The notes beneath the pieces were generated by a model that made no database searches, was not told the origin of the DNA, and was given only the letters and a program-made list of their open reading frames with translations. Below, one piece after another: positions 1-12,071 of a DNA stretch of 64,000 nt (position 1 is the stretch's first letter; each line of letters begins with the position of its first letter). The DNA comes from Aspergillus flavus (Eukaryota > Ascomycota > Eurotiomycetes > Eurotiales > Aspergillaceae), in NCBI RefSeq assembly GCF_009017415.1, contig NC_092404.1, positions 558,001 to 622,000 of the forward strand, read 5' to 3'. The translations under genes and the position numbers were made by a program.

Positions 1-645
1 CACATAATCACACAAAGACAAGTGCCAAAGCATAATAAAATTAAATCAAAGTATTTTTATCCAAGACAAGCTTTCTAGTTAACCTTAATTGGAAATTTTA
101 AATCGCGCATGTCAGCCACGTGTGGCTCTCGCCTGAAGAAAACCCTCTCTATATATGCCGCATGAGTAACATAAAACCATCTACCCTCCTTTGCTTACCT
201 TCTTCATATCAAGCACGAACAGATCCTCCTGCTCTAGGATTGATTCCCATCCTCAGTGTCCAACTCTACATCGATGAATAACCTCGTTGCAATCCTTTGT
301 CCGATCGTCCCTGTGCTGGTATGCCGTAACCGCAGACCGGGTGGTTGCTTGCTAGCATTTTTGGAAGAGCCTCGTCCTCCTTAAGACTGGCTTTGGGGTA
401 TACATGCCTTGAGAATACTCGGTGATGGGGTAATGGAATATATTGTTTGTTGTAGGTTGATGGTTGGGTTGGGCTTGGGATACTTACCTGTGCTGATCAT
501 GTTTTAGTAGTTTGATAGATTGACCACCGCTCGATTCGTTCGTTTTTTCGTCGGTGCTGGTCCTGTTGCACAAAGTCGAAGAGAGAAAAGAAGAAAAGAA
601 AAAAGAAGACAAGAAAAGAAAATTCAGAGATCAACAACGATTCAA
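1..645 (+). promoter_or_regulatory. Upstream region and leader of the Fet4-like gene
   Basis: This stretch holds the presumed promoter and 5' leader of the downstream permease. A TATA-like stretch (CTATATATG) lies near 150. An ATG at 273 opens a short upstream reading frame that ends before the permease start, and a GT donor-like site (GTATGC) follows it, so a 5'UTR intron is possible. No specific metal-responsive operator could be assigned by eye. Confidence 0.35.
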
Positions 646-2112
646 ATGGATCGCTTCATGAACGTCCTGTGCAAACCAGGCGCCAAGCCTGAAATCCAGG
701 GTGTCGCTCCCACCCAACATCTGGCCGGAAAAGAGACCCTCGACCATCCAAATGCCAAGGGCTATATACCCAAAAGCAAGCCGAAGATGCTTGATCGCTG
801 GCTGGACTTCGTCGTCCGAGTGTCTGGCTCTGAGCCCGTCTTCTTCCTGATCCTCGCGGGACTCCTCACCTGGGCTCTACTCGGGATCAAGTACGGGTCG
901 ACCGATAGCTGGCAGGTCCTGATCTCTGACATTCAGGCCATCGTCAGCTACATATTTGACTCCTTCCTCGTGAGACAGCAGCTGAATGCATACGAGGAGG
1001 AGATGATCGTAGCCGCTGAGCTGGAGTCCCGGATCCTCAGCCACAAAAGGATGCTCGCGAACCTCCATCAAACGCTCGAAGCGCAAGACCAGGAGAAAAC
1101 CACCCAGCTAGTCAATCTAGTCAAGAAGCACCAGAACGCCCTCGAGTTCGGCACAGAGCTCCCCACGGAAACCCGATTCGGACGGACCATCACCTGGGTC
1201 TCGCATGTAATCGGCCACCTAGGCACCATCACGCTCTTCTGGGCGGGCGTGTTCACCTGGATCGTGCTCGGCCATCGCTCCCACTACAGCGACAAATGGC
1301 AGCTATACATGAACTCCGCCTCGTCGGCGCTCATGGTCTTCATCTTCGCCTTCCTCGCCAACATCCGGGAACGCCACGCCGCCTACACCCGCAGCTGCCT
1401 CGACGCCATCTTCCAAGTTGACGCCTCCCTCGAAGCCAAGCTCCGCCATCTCACCGACGACACTCTCCCCAACGACATCGTCATCATCCCAGCCCCGCGC
1501 GTGAGCAAAATCCAACGGGCCATCTTCTACTACGCCGACTTCGTCGGCACCCTCGTCGGCATCGCCATCCTAGTCGCAGTGATTATCATCTGGATCGCCA
1601 TCGGCCCCCTCCTGCACTTCGATTCCAACTGGTGGCTCCTGATCGGCACCTACGCAGGCCTAATCGGCATGAACGACGGCTTCGTGCTCCGCAACATGCA
1701 AGCCCGTCTGCGCTGCTACGTCGACGCCGAATTCGCCCGCATCACCGCCCAAGACGCGACTCTCTTCGCTACCGCCGGGATTCCCGCGCCCAGCGACGAG
1801 GTCGTCCGTGGTGCGTCGCTGACGCGGCGCGTGTCGGAGACGATGGGGCGCGTGTACGCGCATGAAATCACGGTCGTGTTGGGGTTTCTGACGATCATGG
1901 GCTTGATTGCCGGCGCTAGTGCCATGCGATGGACGATGACGGGTCAGTTGTTGTGTAATGTGCCGCCCAGCTTGATCGAGTCGTTTTTCATGATTGTGTT
2001 GGTGACGGGGCATAATTCGGCCGACGATCGGATACGGGTGGATCTGCGAAACACGTATGCGAGGCGGTTGCAGTTGCTGGGGTTTGTCCATGCTGTCCAG
2101 TCAGTTTGGTGA
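646..2112 (+). CDS. Low-affinity iron/zinc permease, Fet4 family
   Basis: Single-exon gene of 488 residues. The ATG at 646 is the first in frame; upstream in-frame sequence is purine-rich leader. The protein belongs to the low-affinity iron permease family (yeast Fet4), plasma-membrane transporters that import Fe(II) and other divalent metals when supply is adequate. Several long hydrophobic segments alternate with a recurring motif of the form Asp-x-Gln-Ala-Ile...Phe-Asp-x-Phe-Leu-x-Arg-Gln (about residues 90-112), with diverged copies near 230-250, 350-370 and 450-475; such internal repetition is typical of the family. The N-terminal 45 residues are polar and probably cytosolic. Length is normal for filamentous fungi. 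Substrate preference among Fe, Zn and Cu cannot be read from sequence. Confidence 0.9.
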   Translation: MDRFMNVLCKPGAKPEIQGVAPTQHLAGKETLDHPNAKGYIPKSKPKMLDRWLDFVVRVSGSEPVFFLILAGLLTWALLGIKYGSTDSWQVLISDIQAIVSYIFDSFLVRQQLNAYEEEMIVAAELESRILSHKRMLANLHQTLEAQDQEKTTQLVNLVKKHQNALEFGTELPTETRFGRTITWVSHVIGHLGTITLFWAGVFTWIVLGHRSHYSDKWQLYMNSASSALMVFIFAFLANIRERHAAYTRSCLDAIFQVDASLEAKLRHLTDDTLPNDIVIIPAPRVSKIQRAIFYYADFVGTLVGIAILVAVIIIWIAIGPLLHFDSNWWLLIGTYAGLIGMNDGFVLRNMQARLRCYVDAEFARITAQDATLFATAGIPAPSDEVVRGASLTRRVSETMGRVYAHEITVVLGFLTIMGLIAGASAMRWTMTGQLLCNVPPSLIESFFMIVLVTGHNSADDRIRVDLRNTYARRLQLLGFVHAVQSVW

Positions 2113-3532
2113 GTTAGGGCTCCGCTGGAGGATAGGGATGGGGATAGGGGGTTGATTTGGTAATTGCGAGTAGGCAGTGCAGCACAGTATCTACAGAGCG
2201 CTATTCAGGACCAAAGTTTGCGTTTTCTGACTCCTATTTTATTCATTTATTTCTTTCTGAGTTTTAATTTATTTTCAATTTATTTTCCTAATTTTTCTTT
2301 CTTTTTGATTGATATTTTTTTCCCCTTCAGCCAGCCGTTGTCCTCAACGCTTAATTACGAAGTCTTCCACGCGAGAACAGTAATCCACCCGCCAATCACC
2401 CACTCCCCTATAAAAAATAAATAAATAAATAAATAAATAAATAAATTCCAAAGAAAACACCCACAAAAACCCTGATAGAAAAACTCCACCGTTCAGCTGT
2501 AGTGCGCGTTAGCAACCAATAACTCAGCAATTCTGCGACGTCATAGACAGGCCCCACTCAACGTTCCCTAATTAAAATTCTAGATTTACCGAGAATCTCT
2601 GGGACTCGGCCGGTGAACACGTCGTTCGAGAGTCCTAGACACTGTCGGTTTTGATCTCGTTTCGTGGGTAGCGTGGAGTGTTTGGTGGCGGGGACTGATT
2701 ATTCTTGCTACTTTGAAGTGGTGATTTTGATTTAAGTAGAGGGTTGATATTGATGTTGATGGTTATGTTTGGGGTTGTTAGGGTATCATCCTCTGTAGGG
2801 AGAGTGTGTTTATATTCATATTATTGGAAATTGCGTAGTATGTTTTTATTGGATAATAATTGGCGGAATTGATTACTCGAATTGAGGTTTACAGTGTTGT
2901 TGTCATCATTCTAGGGCTTAGTCTGATAGAGCTGCCATGTTCTACGCTGCAAAATATATATCCGGCATGACAATCACCGTTGGGATTGACCGAAACAAGG
3001 ACTTGAATTATTGTAGACATAGCTTATTCTCTGTCTAGTAACTATAGACAGACATTCTAAATTGTCACCTAGAAGTGGATTTGGCTCAATAATATTCATT
3101 GTGCCTTGAGAAGTGATATTATTCTCTATTCAACCGACGTGGCACCAGTGAACCACAATCGTTGTACCCACCAAAAGGAACAATAACTGACACAACCATA
3201 ACAAGACCTTGCAATCTCAACGACTGTTCTATTCTAATTCCTCAATACGATAGAAATACCTCGAATCACTCTGACCGGACTACATAGAAGACGACTGTGT
3301 ATAATCCAACGGACATAGCGGACATAACATTTGTAAGCACTCAACTGCCAAGACCCATGAGCCAGTCATGATGGCATCAACAGTGGTATTTGATCTCGCA
3401 ATTATAGAATCTCAAGATATCCAAGGGATCATGATCAATTTCCATTAAATCACATTCAATCGATTGATTGTTGTACATCATCACAGACCCGCGAATCCAA
3501 CAGGAGTCCAAGAACAAATCGCAACCGAGAAA
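2113..3532. other. Intergenic spacer, AT-rich
   Basis: About 1.4 kb between the metal permease and the NmrA-like gene. It contains an AAAT microsatellite near 2416-2446 and pyrimidine-rich tracts. No reading frame with coding character was seen. Confidence 0.6.
2416..2446. repeat. (AAAT)n microsatellite
   Basis: Direct reading shows about seven consecutive ATAA/AAAT units 300 nt downstream of the Fet4-like stop codon. Confidence 0.9.
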
Positions 3533-4555
3533 ATGACGGTCGGCATCTTCCCCGCGGCAGGCGGCCTGGGAACCAGCATCATCAACCACCTCGTGAAACG
3601 CATCCCCGCCGACCAACTCATCCTCATCGCTCGCAAACCCGACTCCCTAGCTCACCTGAGTCGTCTCGGTGCCACAGTTCGACGCGCAGACTATGAAGAC
3701 CCCTCGTCGCTGGAGCGCGTGTTTGATGGGGTGGACGTGTTGATGTTGATTTCCTATGCGTCGTTTGAGATTCAGTATCGCGTGGAGGTGATTCCTCTCT
3801 CTACATCTCCCTTCGATGACTGATAACCCGGGCAAGAACTAACGACGGCACAGGTCCATCGCAACGCCATCGACTGCGCGCGTCGCAGCGGCGTCAAGCA
3901 TATCTTCTACTCGTCGCTCGCGTTTGCGGGCGATCTCACCGACTCGAGCGTGGCGCACGTGATGGGCGCCCATCTACGAACGGAGCAATACCTGGCCGAT
4001 CTACAAGCGCAGAGCCACATTACCTACACAGCGATTCGCGAAGGTCTTTACTCGGAGTCGTTCCCGATCTACACCGCCTGGTTTGATCTGGCGCATCCCG
4101 TGGATGAAATTACGATCCCGCACGCTGGTTCCCCGCCGGGGGTCACGTGGGCCAAACGCGACGAACTCGGCGAAGCCACCGCCAATTTGATCGCCTCGTA
4201 CGTGCAGGACCCGCGGTCCTTCCCGTATGTGAATCGGCGGTTGTTGCTCTCGGGACCGCGCGAATATTCGCTGCAGGAGACCGTGGAGATCCTGGGTCGT
4301 GCCGTCGGGCGGACGGTTCGGATTCGCGAAATCTCGCCGGACGAGTATGCGGCATTGTCCACGCATGGCACGAAGCATACCTATCATGGGATTAACCTGG
4401 CCAGGGAGTGGGCCACGGCGTGGGATGCGATCCGGCGCGGCGAGACGGCGGTGGTGACGCCGCTCTTGAGGGAGATCTTGGGGCGCGAGCCCGAGGACTA
4501 CGAGACGACGATTCGGGGATTAGCCCGGGAGGTGAGAACGCAGGAAGCAAGTTAA
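3533..4555 (+). CDS. NmrA-like NAD(P)-binding Rossmann-fold protein
   Basis: Two exons, 3533-3787 and 3854-4555, joined in phase 0 across a 66-nt intron (GTGATT...CACAG), giving 318 residues. The N-terminus carries a Gly-rich dinucleotide loop (AAGGLGTS, about residues 7-14) directly after a beta-strand, followed by an Arg-containing second strand (IARKPDS) as expected for NADP binding. The rest matches the atypical short-chain dehydrogenase / NmrA / quinone-oxidoreductase-2 (QorB) group, with a YSSLA-type strand after the intron and a conserved REGLYSE segment. Members act as redox-sensing regulators or NAD(P)H quinone reductases; which applies here is not decidable. It stands alone with no cluster partners. 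The ATG at 3533 was chosen because it begins immediately before the Rossmann strand. Confidence 0.88.
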
Positions 4556-7500
4556 TTAGGGCTGATTTGGGGAGCCTCCGATGTACTGACTAAGGGGGGT
4601 TGGGGGAGGGGGTTATATATAGCACCAGGTCATGTGACCCCGTCGCGGGGTTGTCCTCACCTGGAACCTCCCGATCAATACTACGAATCGCCACGAGCGC
4701 AAACACCACCACCACGCATCCTATACACCAAATAAAGGTAGTCGGCGATGGAGGACACTCGTGACATCGTCCGTAGCAGTTTTTCTGGCGATGTTCGAGG
4801 GGTCTCGGTCGCGTTGTAGATACACCGCTGGTTGGTCGGCACAGATCTCACCCGGCCGCCAGGGACCGGCGCATCTGAACCACGGCATCTAGCAGTAGCG
4901 CACCCGAGCTAGCTTAGCCAACGGCTGACCTCAACCTTGGATCCGGGGCAAGGTGCAGTTCCCCCCGCTGGTGGTCAGAGCTTCTGGAACTCAATCTGAG
5001 TTCGCAAAAAAAATGCCCCTCTCGTACCTGCACCTCCCAGAACCTGCACCACGACTGTAATCACCAGTCGGCCGTCGTACAGACCTTGCTGAACGTCACC
5101 CCGACCGCCGTTTCTCAGATCTCGCGTGGTTTCGCGTGTTCTTCAGCCTCTGCGTCCGGGATTTGGATCTGGGACAGGAGGGTGAAGATTACCCCGCGGC
5201 TCACAGGATTAGGGCTGCAGATTGGCCAGAGATCCACTTGGCTCTCCCCAGTGTTTTGGGTCACCACACCACGATCACTCTATGCATGCCATTATCCAGT
5301 GCAGGATAAAAGTATCATGGTGGCATGGCGGATAAGGTCTGTAACCCATCACGGCAGATATGCCTCTTCCGCCATGACATACTCATGGCAGCCAAGCCCT
5401 AAGTCCAAAGTCAGCGCTACCGCACCAAAAAAATCACCAAATTAAAATAATAATAAAAATAATAAAAAAAGAGGGGTAACAAGAATGGGTAGGGCTGAGC
5501 CCCTCCATCAACAAAGATACTGTACCTCAGATACCAACACGTTGACTCGGACCCCTCAATTCCGCCTCGCCAAACTCCTGAGACAGATCTCGTCCGAATG
5601 GAAAATTTTTCAGTGGCAGGTGACCACCTCGATTGATTCTCACCCGAATTGATGCATCTTCTCGGGCGATATCATCGGGAGTTTTCGAGACATGATCGAA
5701 ATGACCAGTATCAGAATGGTTGGTGATGGATTGCCTAAGTGACGAATGACGCAACTGGGCGGGAGTGCAGCTCTGAGATGCCGGATCACACCACTGGGTA
5801 TGACAGGAGAAGAAAGAGGAAAAAAAGAAAAAGACCCTCTCAGTCCGGCTTCCGAACGGGGGAGCCGAGGGGGTACTAGACTTAGTAGACTACCGTCTGC
5901 GGGTTAACTTTACTACGGGAGGTTAATTATTAGCATTTTTGCTGATCCACCCTGTCATCGTTTGCCTGGATTGGGTTAGTGTGGACGACCCAATCTTGGG
6001 ATTTTGAGGTATGGAAGTAGTAGTAGTTGGTACTCGGGGGATTTCTTTTTGGGAGTGGTCGTCTAGTGGACTGTGTGTGAGTGTGTTTGTGTGAGGACAG
6101 AGAGGTAGTATCGATATGTGCTATTCTTAGAGAAATCCCTGCGCCCAATAGCCTGAAGACTATTGGGAGAACTTTTCCCAGAGAAGAAAAGGCTGCGAAA
6201 CATTCAGAGAAACCATCGACGTCGCAAGAGAACTTAATTTTCCGCAGTCACCTCGATTCATGGCCGAGGGGTATACTTCCCCTTGTGGAAGGGCGATGCG
6301 GACAGTTGAGCAGCAACACGTGTGAAGACCGTGGACGGTACATCTACGATCCGAAGTCATCTGTTGGGTCACGAGTCATGGTGGCAGCGTGGAGGAGAAA
6401 AATTCTCCGACAGAGGATGCAAGTGTCAAGAGAGAGAGAAAAAAAAAAAGAAAAAGAGAAATAAAAAAAATCCAGACTGGACACGTTCTTCGGATGAGTG
6501 AAAGCGAGGGAGTGATTGGTCGGGGAGGCAATCCTCCTTAAGGTATCCACAGCGGATGCCCGATCCCATCCCCTGGGACTGGACGGCCTGGTCCGTGTGT
6601 AAATAGGAGTAGACTTGAGTCTCTGACATGACACTAGTACAGTACAACAGCCTGTCGGTGGGAAGAGTATTACGCAGTGCCTATCCATATCGCAGAATTG
6701 CAAATAAGGGAGTTCTGATTGGAGAATTCGTCACGTCGCAGGGGTGCTGAAGGCGTGACGGAGGCCCTCTCATTGGACCATGGGACGCTGCACAGTACGT
6801 TACATCACTCGCCTGAAGAGGACCCGTCATCATCTTACATACGGTACGGAAATGACTGGTTGATATATCAGGATGATGCCAGTCAACTGTAGAACAAGGA
6901 AGGATCCCACCCGGATGAAGGGAACATGATTTGACGAGTGATCATAATTTATTTACACCAAGAAAAGAAAATACAAAAACCAGACAAAAAAAAAAAAAAA
7001 AAGAAAAGGGAATAGGAAGCTGAATAGAACGAGATCAGCGTCATCACCAAAAGTGTAAATAATTAAGGGAGAGAATTAATCTGGGATGTACCCCGAGTCT
7101 AGCGAAAAGGACGACGGAGTACAAAGTGGTCAAGGTCTTGCTCAAACAGGAAATAATCACGCCTCAGGCTTTCCTCAACAGACGGGCAAAGTCGGGATAA
7201 AATCAATTCCGCCATGGTTTCACTATGGAGGACACCAGGTAGGAAAGTGTCCCATAAAAAAAAAGTCCGATTCAAGGCCATGACACGGCCGGATGATCGG
7301 TCCCGAGACTCGGCCGGACTCCTCTTGGCAGTTGAGCCTTCCGTTTCTTCCCTTCAACGGTCGTGCATCGATCCCAAGTGGTCTCCACCTCCCTGGTCCC
7401 TTTCCTTTTTTATTATTATTTTTTATTTTTTTTTACTCCTGACTGGACATGGCAATGACGACTGTCATCGGAGCCGACCGAGTCTGGATGCTGATGATCC

Positions 7501-7857
7501 GGCTGGGGTGATCTCGGTTGTCCTTCACCGGGCAAATCACTTGTGCTGCATACTAAACTAATAATGATTTGGTGGAATTAAGTGCTTTTTCCACTATACC
7601 GGCCCTTAATTACATCACAGTGGTTAAAAAAAAACTTTCGTTTCCTTTATAAAGAAGCTTCACACTCGCCGCCGTTATTCTGATTTTCTCTACCAGATCC
7701 ACGGTTCCAAGATTAAGAGCTTTTTCGTGATATTTATTTATATCCATTCCTCTTCCCCCCTGGTGATATCAGATTTCGATCTACATCTCTATCTACCACA
7801 ACTATACTATCTTGTCGACTTTCGACTACTACAACATCAACGTCAACTACACCATCA
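4556..7857. other. 3.3 kb gene-free spacer upstream of the bHLH gene
   Basis: No convincing coding exon was found on either strand. Near the NmrA-like stop there is a nested inverted repeat (4625-4663). The right half has poly-A and poly-T tracts (about 6435-6470, 6987-7003, 7412-7435) and pyrimidine-rich sequence just before the bHLH start, consistent with a long promoter and 5'UTR. The great length suggests complex regulation of the downstream factor, but that is inference. Confidence 0.5.
4625..4663. repeat. Nested inverted repeat 3' of the NmrA-like gene
   Basis: Outer arms CCAGGT (4625-4630) and ACCTGG (4658-4663) enclose an inner perfect hairpin of six paired bases with a 3-nt loop (4637-4651, arms ACCCCG/CGGGGT). 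It lies about 70-110 nt after the stop codon, so it may sit in the 3'UTR. Function is unknown. Confidence 0.55.
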
Positions 7858-8824
7858 ATGGCATACACTAGAACTGATCCTTCGTTCACCTTGAGTGACG
7901 ACGAACGCATGTATATGAGCCACCACAGTCCCATGCATCGTCCTTACGATACCTTCGCCGCCCCCAAGGGTCCCGATCCCTTATCGGCCAACTGGAACTA
8001 CGATAGTGCTATTGATCTGTTCTCGCTCAACACCATGATGCCCGAGAACTTCGCTCTCGATGTGCCCAATGAGCCTATGGGAGTGGACCCCAAGGATTTC
8101 CCCGCGGATTTCTTCGCGCCCCCTCCTGATATCAGTGGATTCACCATCTCCAACCACTCGGGCGAAGATGCCGGTTCTATCACTTCGGTATGTTTCTACT
8201 CATCGGATAGAGATACTCTGGGAGCCACGACTAACGTTACAATAGGATCTTGAAAGTGATGATCAGTCGTGGTCTCCCACCTACGCTGCTCCCGCTGAGA
8301 TGCTTCCTGCCCCCGGAAGACAATCCACCCGCCGCAAGACCACCCCAGCTGTGAAACGCGAGACGACATGGTCCTCGAGTCCAGAACTCGCACCCCAAGA
8401 ATACCCCGCCCACACCTCCCCTCAGACGACTCCTACATCGCCTCCCGTCAACCGCAAGATGACCCGCACCACATCGGTGGACTCCAATGCCAGCACGGGC
8501 CAGACCACGACGGCCACAACGACCAGTGGGCGCAACGCCGCGAAGCGTGCCGCACACAACATCATTGAGAAGCGGTACCGCACCAACATGAACGCCAAGT
8601 TCGTGGCCTTGGAGAAGGCCATGTGTGGCGGAGTCCAGAAGTCGAGCAAGAGCGGGTCAGCGTCGCTCAAGAAGTCGGAGATCCTGACCAACGCCATTGC
8701 CTACATGCAGGAGCTACAAGAAGAGAACAAGGCCCTCCAGAAGGAGCTGGCTTTGTTCAAACAGAACATGGTCCCCAGTGGGATGTGGCGACATACCAAA
8801 GGGGCTGAGACATTTCGCGCTTAA
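7858..8824 (+). CDS. srbB: SREBP-type bHLH transcription factor, SrbB-like
   Basis: Two exons, 7858-8187 and 8246-8824, joined in phase 0 across a 58-nt intron (GTATGT...AATAG); 302 residues. The bHLH domain lies at about residues 208-280: a basic region with His214, Glu218, Arg220, Tyr221 and Arg222 (HNIIEKRYR), helix 1, a loop with GGVQKSSKSGS, helix 2 (KSEILTNAIAYMQEL) and a leucine zipper-like tail. Tyr221 in place of the usual Arg is the hallmark of SREBP-class factors. There are no membrane segments after the bHLH, which separates it from full-length SrbA and fits SrbB, a short partner controlling sterol, hypoxia and iron genes in Aspergillus. The N-terminal half is acidic then Pro/Thr/Ser-rich, as in activation regions. 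The SrbB name rests on class and size, not an alignment. Confidence 0.82.
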
Positions 8825-10382
8825 TTTTTGATCTTCTCATGTCTCGCCCTGGTTATGACTGTCATGTTCTTGTACAATACATTACCCTAATGAGTCGAGT
8901 ACTCTCCATTCGTTGATTGATCGAGTTGGTTGGCGAAAAGGTGTCTGGTCGTGATATACCCAAAAGTTGCTTTTTGTTTTAATTTTTACTATTTTTCTAT
9001 CTCCTATGTCAACAGTTAGACAATACAAGCCCCCCCACTTCGAGACTACAGTTGAGATGCATTTGAGTAGAGAGTATCTGGTAGAGGAGAAGCAAGTAGA
9101 GACAGAGGTCACATTGGACTTACCCCTCCTTTTCCAGTGTCCAGCCACAACCACCACTAAAATGACCCCACCCGCCAGTTGTTATGGCGATCAGCAAAAA
9201 ATCTCCGACGATGCAGCCCCATCCCTGCACATCACACCCAACCCTAAATCCCCTGCCTCACCGTGCCCTAACAAAACTCCCTCACCTCCATTCCACCGCC
9301 GTCACCACCTTGCGACAGAACGAGTCGTCCCTCAGGGGACCACTTAGTCCCATACTCAGTAAAACAGGATAGACCGATCCACCATCCCCCTCCTACCAAA
9401 ACCAACCTAGCCCCCAATCCCTCAGTGCCTACCCAACCCACTGTCAACCACCAAAGAAGACAATCCATCCAGTCTGCAGAAGTTCTAGACCAGAGCCAGA
9501 AGAAAATCTCCGACAATATCCATAAGGCACCCGCTAAGCTAAAACGAACTCCATACACCCGGTCTAGACCCAGCGGGTCCGTCGCCTTGTTTGATTCCTT
9601 CCGCCTGTGATTGGCATCCCAACTCATTTCATGTTTTAAGATTAAAAGAAAAAAAAAAAAAAAAAAAAAAAGAAAAATCTGATAATCATCTTTTCGAATT
9701 TCGCTGGCTCACAACGGCCCGGTTCCGCCTCGGAAATGAGACATTGGTCCTCCGCCTAAGTAGTCGATGCAGGGTCGAGTGGGTCTATGACATGATCTAT
9801 TGTGATTCGGACTGTGCTTACATACATTCGCTCATATTCCTTTTGTAGATGGAATGTAGTTATTGGGCTCTGCCTTCCTTTAGGTACATTGTTTATTACG
9901 TGGTGTATGTAGCGATCCTACTTGCTGACACCGATACTTGCGATCGAGCAGATCGTCGGGCGTCTTTCGGCCGATGGGATTCGTGTTTACACTTGGTCTG
10001 GCGTGTCGGGTACCTTGACTGTGACTGGGGTTTGGTAGTCGATGACATTGTGATCTGTAGTCCTTGGTCTTTGACGGTGTGTTCCGGAAGTGTCTGGATT
10101 GGATGTGATAGTGATCGGTGTGATGATCGTGATCGTTACTTGAGGTTCCTTGTACCTTGGAAGAGTGAATCTCTTGGATATTTTGCTTTTTTCGGGGATG
10201 AGGTCTTTTCACCCATTGTGTAGGGTTGTAGGATTGTAGGATCGAAGCATATAAATGGGTTATCGTAGACCCTGATGTATTCCGCCGTAGGACATTGACG
10301 TCAGATTAAGATTCGAGTGAGGTGTTACAATCCAGTCTATCTTGTCCCTATTGAAGATTAACAAAGAGAAAGAAAGAGAGAA
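8825..10382. other. Intergenic spacer with long poly-A tract
   Basis: About 1.55 kb with a 23-nt adenine run at 9649-9671. Reading frames of 90-125 codons exist on both strands between 8880 and 10220, but they have low-complexity composition, overlap one another antisense and show no family resemblance, so none is called. Confidence 0.45.
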
Positions 10383-10748
10383 ATGTCCAAGACAACCTCT
10401 TCTTCGTACGTGACTAACCCCCCTACTTCCAAGTTTCGTCCTACCTATCCTAGTCTGGGACTAATACTCCAATCTACCAGAACTAAATCAAACCCCACAA
10501 CCACTACAACAGCAACAACAGCAGCCACAGGAACAACCTCTACCACCAAGTCCACGAGTACCACATACCAGACTCCATGGAACCACACCGAGCTGGACAA
10601 TATCTCCCGGTACCGGGAGAGTCCATCCTGGATGGAGCCGTACTATGCTACCGAGCGTATGAAGGATAGAGAGGGTCATCGGAGACGTATTGGGGATATC
10701 ATAAAGGGGGTGGAGGGTATTCTGGGTCTGGAACCTAGACGGCCTTAG
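10383..10748 (+). CDS. Hypothetical protein, Thr-rich N-terminus
   Basis: Open frame of 121 residues starting at an ATG in good context (GAGAAATGTCC). The middle (about residues 37-62) is a Thr/Ala/Ser-rich stretch of intrinsic disorder. The C-terminal half (about 64-118) is more ordered, with aromatic residues followed by a charged helix (ERMKDREGHRRR then a hydrophobic IIKGVEGILGLEP). No family is recognised and there is no signal peptide or membrane segment. It is plausible as a real gene because the C-terminal half has ordinary amino-acid composition, but it could be chance. Confidence 0.4.
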   Translation: MSKTTSSSYVTNPPTSKFRPTYPSLGLILQSTRTKSNPTTTTTATTAATGTTSTTKSTSTTYQTPWNHTELDNISRYRESPSWMEPYYATERMKDREGHRRRIGDIIKGVEGILGLEPRRP

Positions 10749-11321
10749 AGAGGTTCTGGGATGGTGTATTGGGATGGGGGTATAGGGGTTGTACACTTCT
10801 GTTAGAGTGGTGTAGGGAGATGGCGTTAGTTTGGGTTGGTTTTAGGGATTGGGATGGGATGGGATGGGTAGAATATTAGATGGGTTCTTGTATTTCTTTG
10901 TGAATGTGTCTACAACGCTCTATGGTAATCCCTGCAATCCTCCTTTTTTCTCTGATCCAGACACTGGGTAGTAATGTCTGAGGTGGTGAGCCAAGCAGAG
11001 GAGGATGGTCCTGGAGATGCTTTGAAGATTAGTTAGAGGTTATGTGAGTCCAAGGCTTCAGACATGAACATGATGCGAACTCGAATGTTGTATTCCACTC
11101 ACTAATGTGATATGATAGCTATTAAAACATGGAGTTGTCTAGTCACTCTAGGAATCTTAAAGGTTGTACCCATGCAAAAGGCGAGATACGCTTCTAATTA
11201 CATTCTCACAAAAGAGGGCGTCCAAGACTCACGAATCCTCTAGCCTGAGATTCTACCCCCCTCTAAAAACACAAAGTCCAGAAAACAAACCAAATCATGA
11301 TTCATCCAATAAATCAACCCC
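10749..11321. other. Intergenic spacer between convergent genes
   Basis: About 570 nt between the Thr-rich frame (+) and the RidA gene (-). It contains a short GGGAT-repeat tract (about 10850-10870). Nothing coding seen; presumably two 3'UTRs. Confidence 0.5.
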
Positions 11322-11796
11322 CTATTTCGGATCATGCGCCACAACCTCAATCTCAACCCTCATATCATCCTCCCCCAACCTCGTAACCCCCACACAAGTC
11401 CACAACGGCTCATGATCCGGCATCCACTTCCTAAAATTCCTCACCATCGCCTCCAACGCCTCATTATTAATCGGCACATGATACGAGTTGACCCGATACA
11501 CCTGCGCCCAGCCCTTCCCGCCGGCCGTCTTGAGCGCCAGATCCACGTTCGCGAACGCCTGGTCGATCTGCGCGTTGATTTCTTTGTGAAATTCGCCTGT
11601 CTCCGGGTCCCAGCCTCCTTTAATTCCCACTCATGTTAGTGGAACCAAACTATATGGTATGGATCCAGGGAGGAAAGGGCGAACCTTGACCAGAGCATTC
11701 GATGCGGTCGCTGATGCGGACGGCTTGACTGTATTTGAAGTTTTGGCGGTTGCGTTCGCCGACACCGGGATAGTTGTAGTAGGTGAGGTGAGACAT
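11322..11796 (-). CDS. RidA/YjgF/UK114 family protein
   Basis: Two exons on the minus strand: 11685-11796 (start ATG at 11796) and 11322-11617, joined across a 67-nt intron (GTTCGC...TAAAG) so that Q-GGWDP reads through; 135 residues. The family is a small trimeric enamine/imine deaminase that removes reactive 2-aminoacrylate-type intermediates, or related activities, in cytosol or mitochondria. Visible hallmarks are the N-terminal strand (SDRIECSGQ), the KTAGGKGWAQVYRVNSY segment with the Arg that binds substrate carboxylates in many members, and the C-terminal VEIEVVAH strand with the conserved Glu. An upstream-looking Met at 11630 is inside the intron and is not the start. It is the only gene pointing left in this stretch before the Zn2Cys6 gene. 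Confidence 0.9.
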
Positions 11797-12071
11797 TTTG
11801 GGTTGGCTCTTTATTATCTGGGGGTTGGAATTGAGTTTGGGTGGCTTTTGGATGGGTTTATATAGGGTTTGCGGTGCGGAATATATCTTCCGCTGATGAG
11901 GTCATAGCCCGGGAATGGAACTTTATCGAGCAGTAGAGATGCGTGGACTGACAAATCATTATTCGGTGTTGTTTCTTGGGTTATGCTTTAGGTGGGGTTT
12001 TATATGGTCGTATTATGTTGTGTCGCTCTTCTAGGTGTATGGTTGGTAGATTGTTGATAGATGTATATACA

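Noticed and set aside
520..645. In-frame extension of the Fet4-like protein to 520
   Set aside because: It has no ATG, is purine-rich leader sequence, and adds a Lys/Arg-rich stretch unlike the family; the ATG at 646 fits better.
9268..9627. Minus-strand Trp/Gly-rich frame of 119 codons
   Set aside because: Composition mirrors C/T-rich DNA on the other strand; no domain and no splice partners.
9849..10223. 125-codon plus-strand frame with an antisense frame over the same bases
   Set aside because: Both strands are open with low-complexity composition and no family resemblance; chance frames are likelier.
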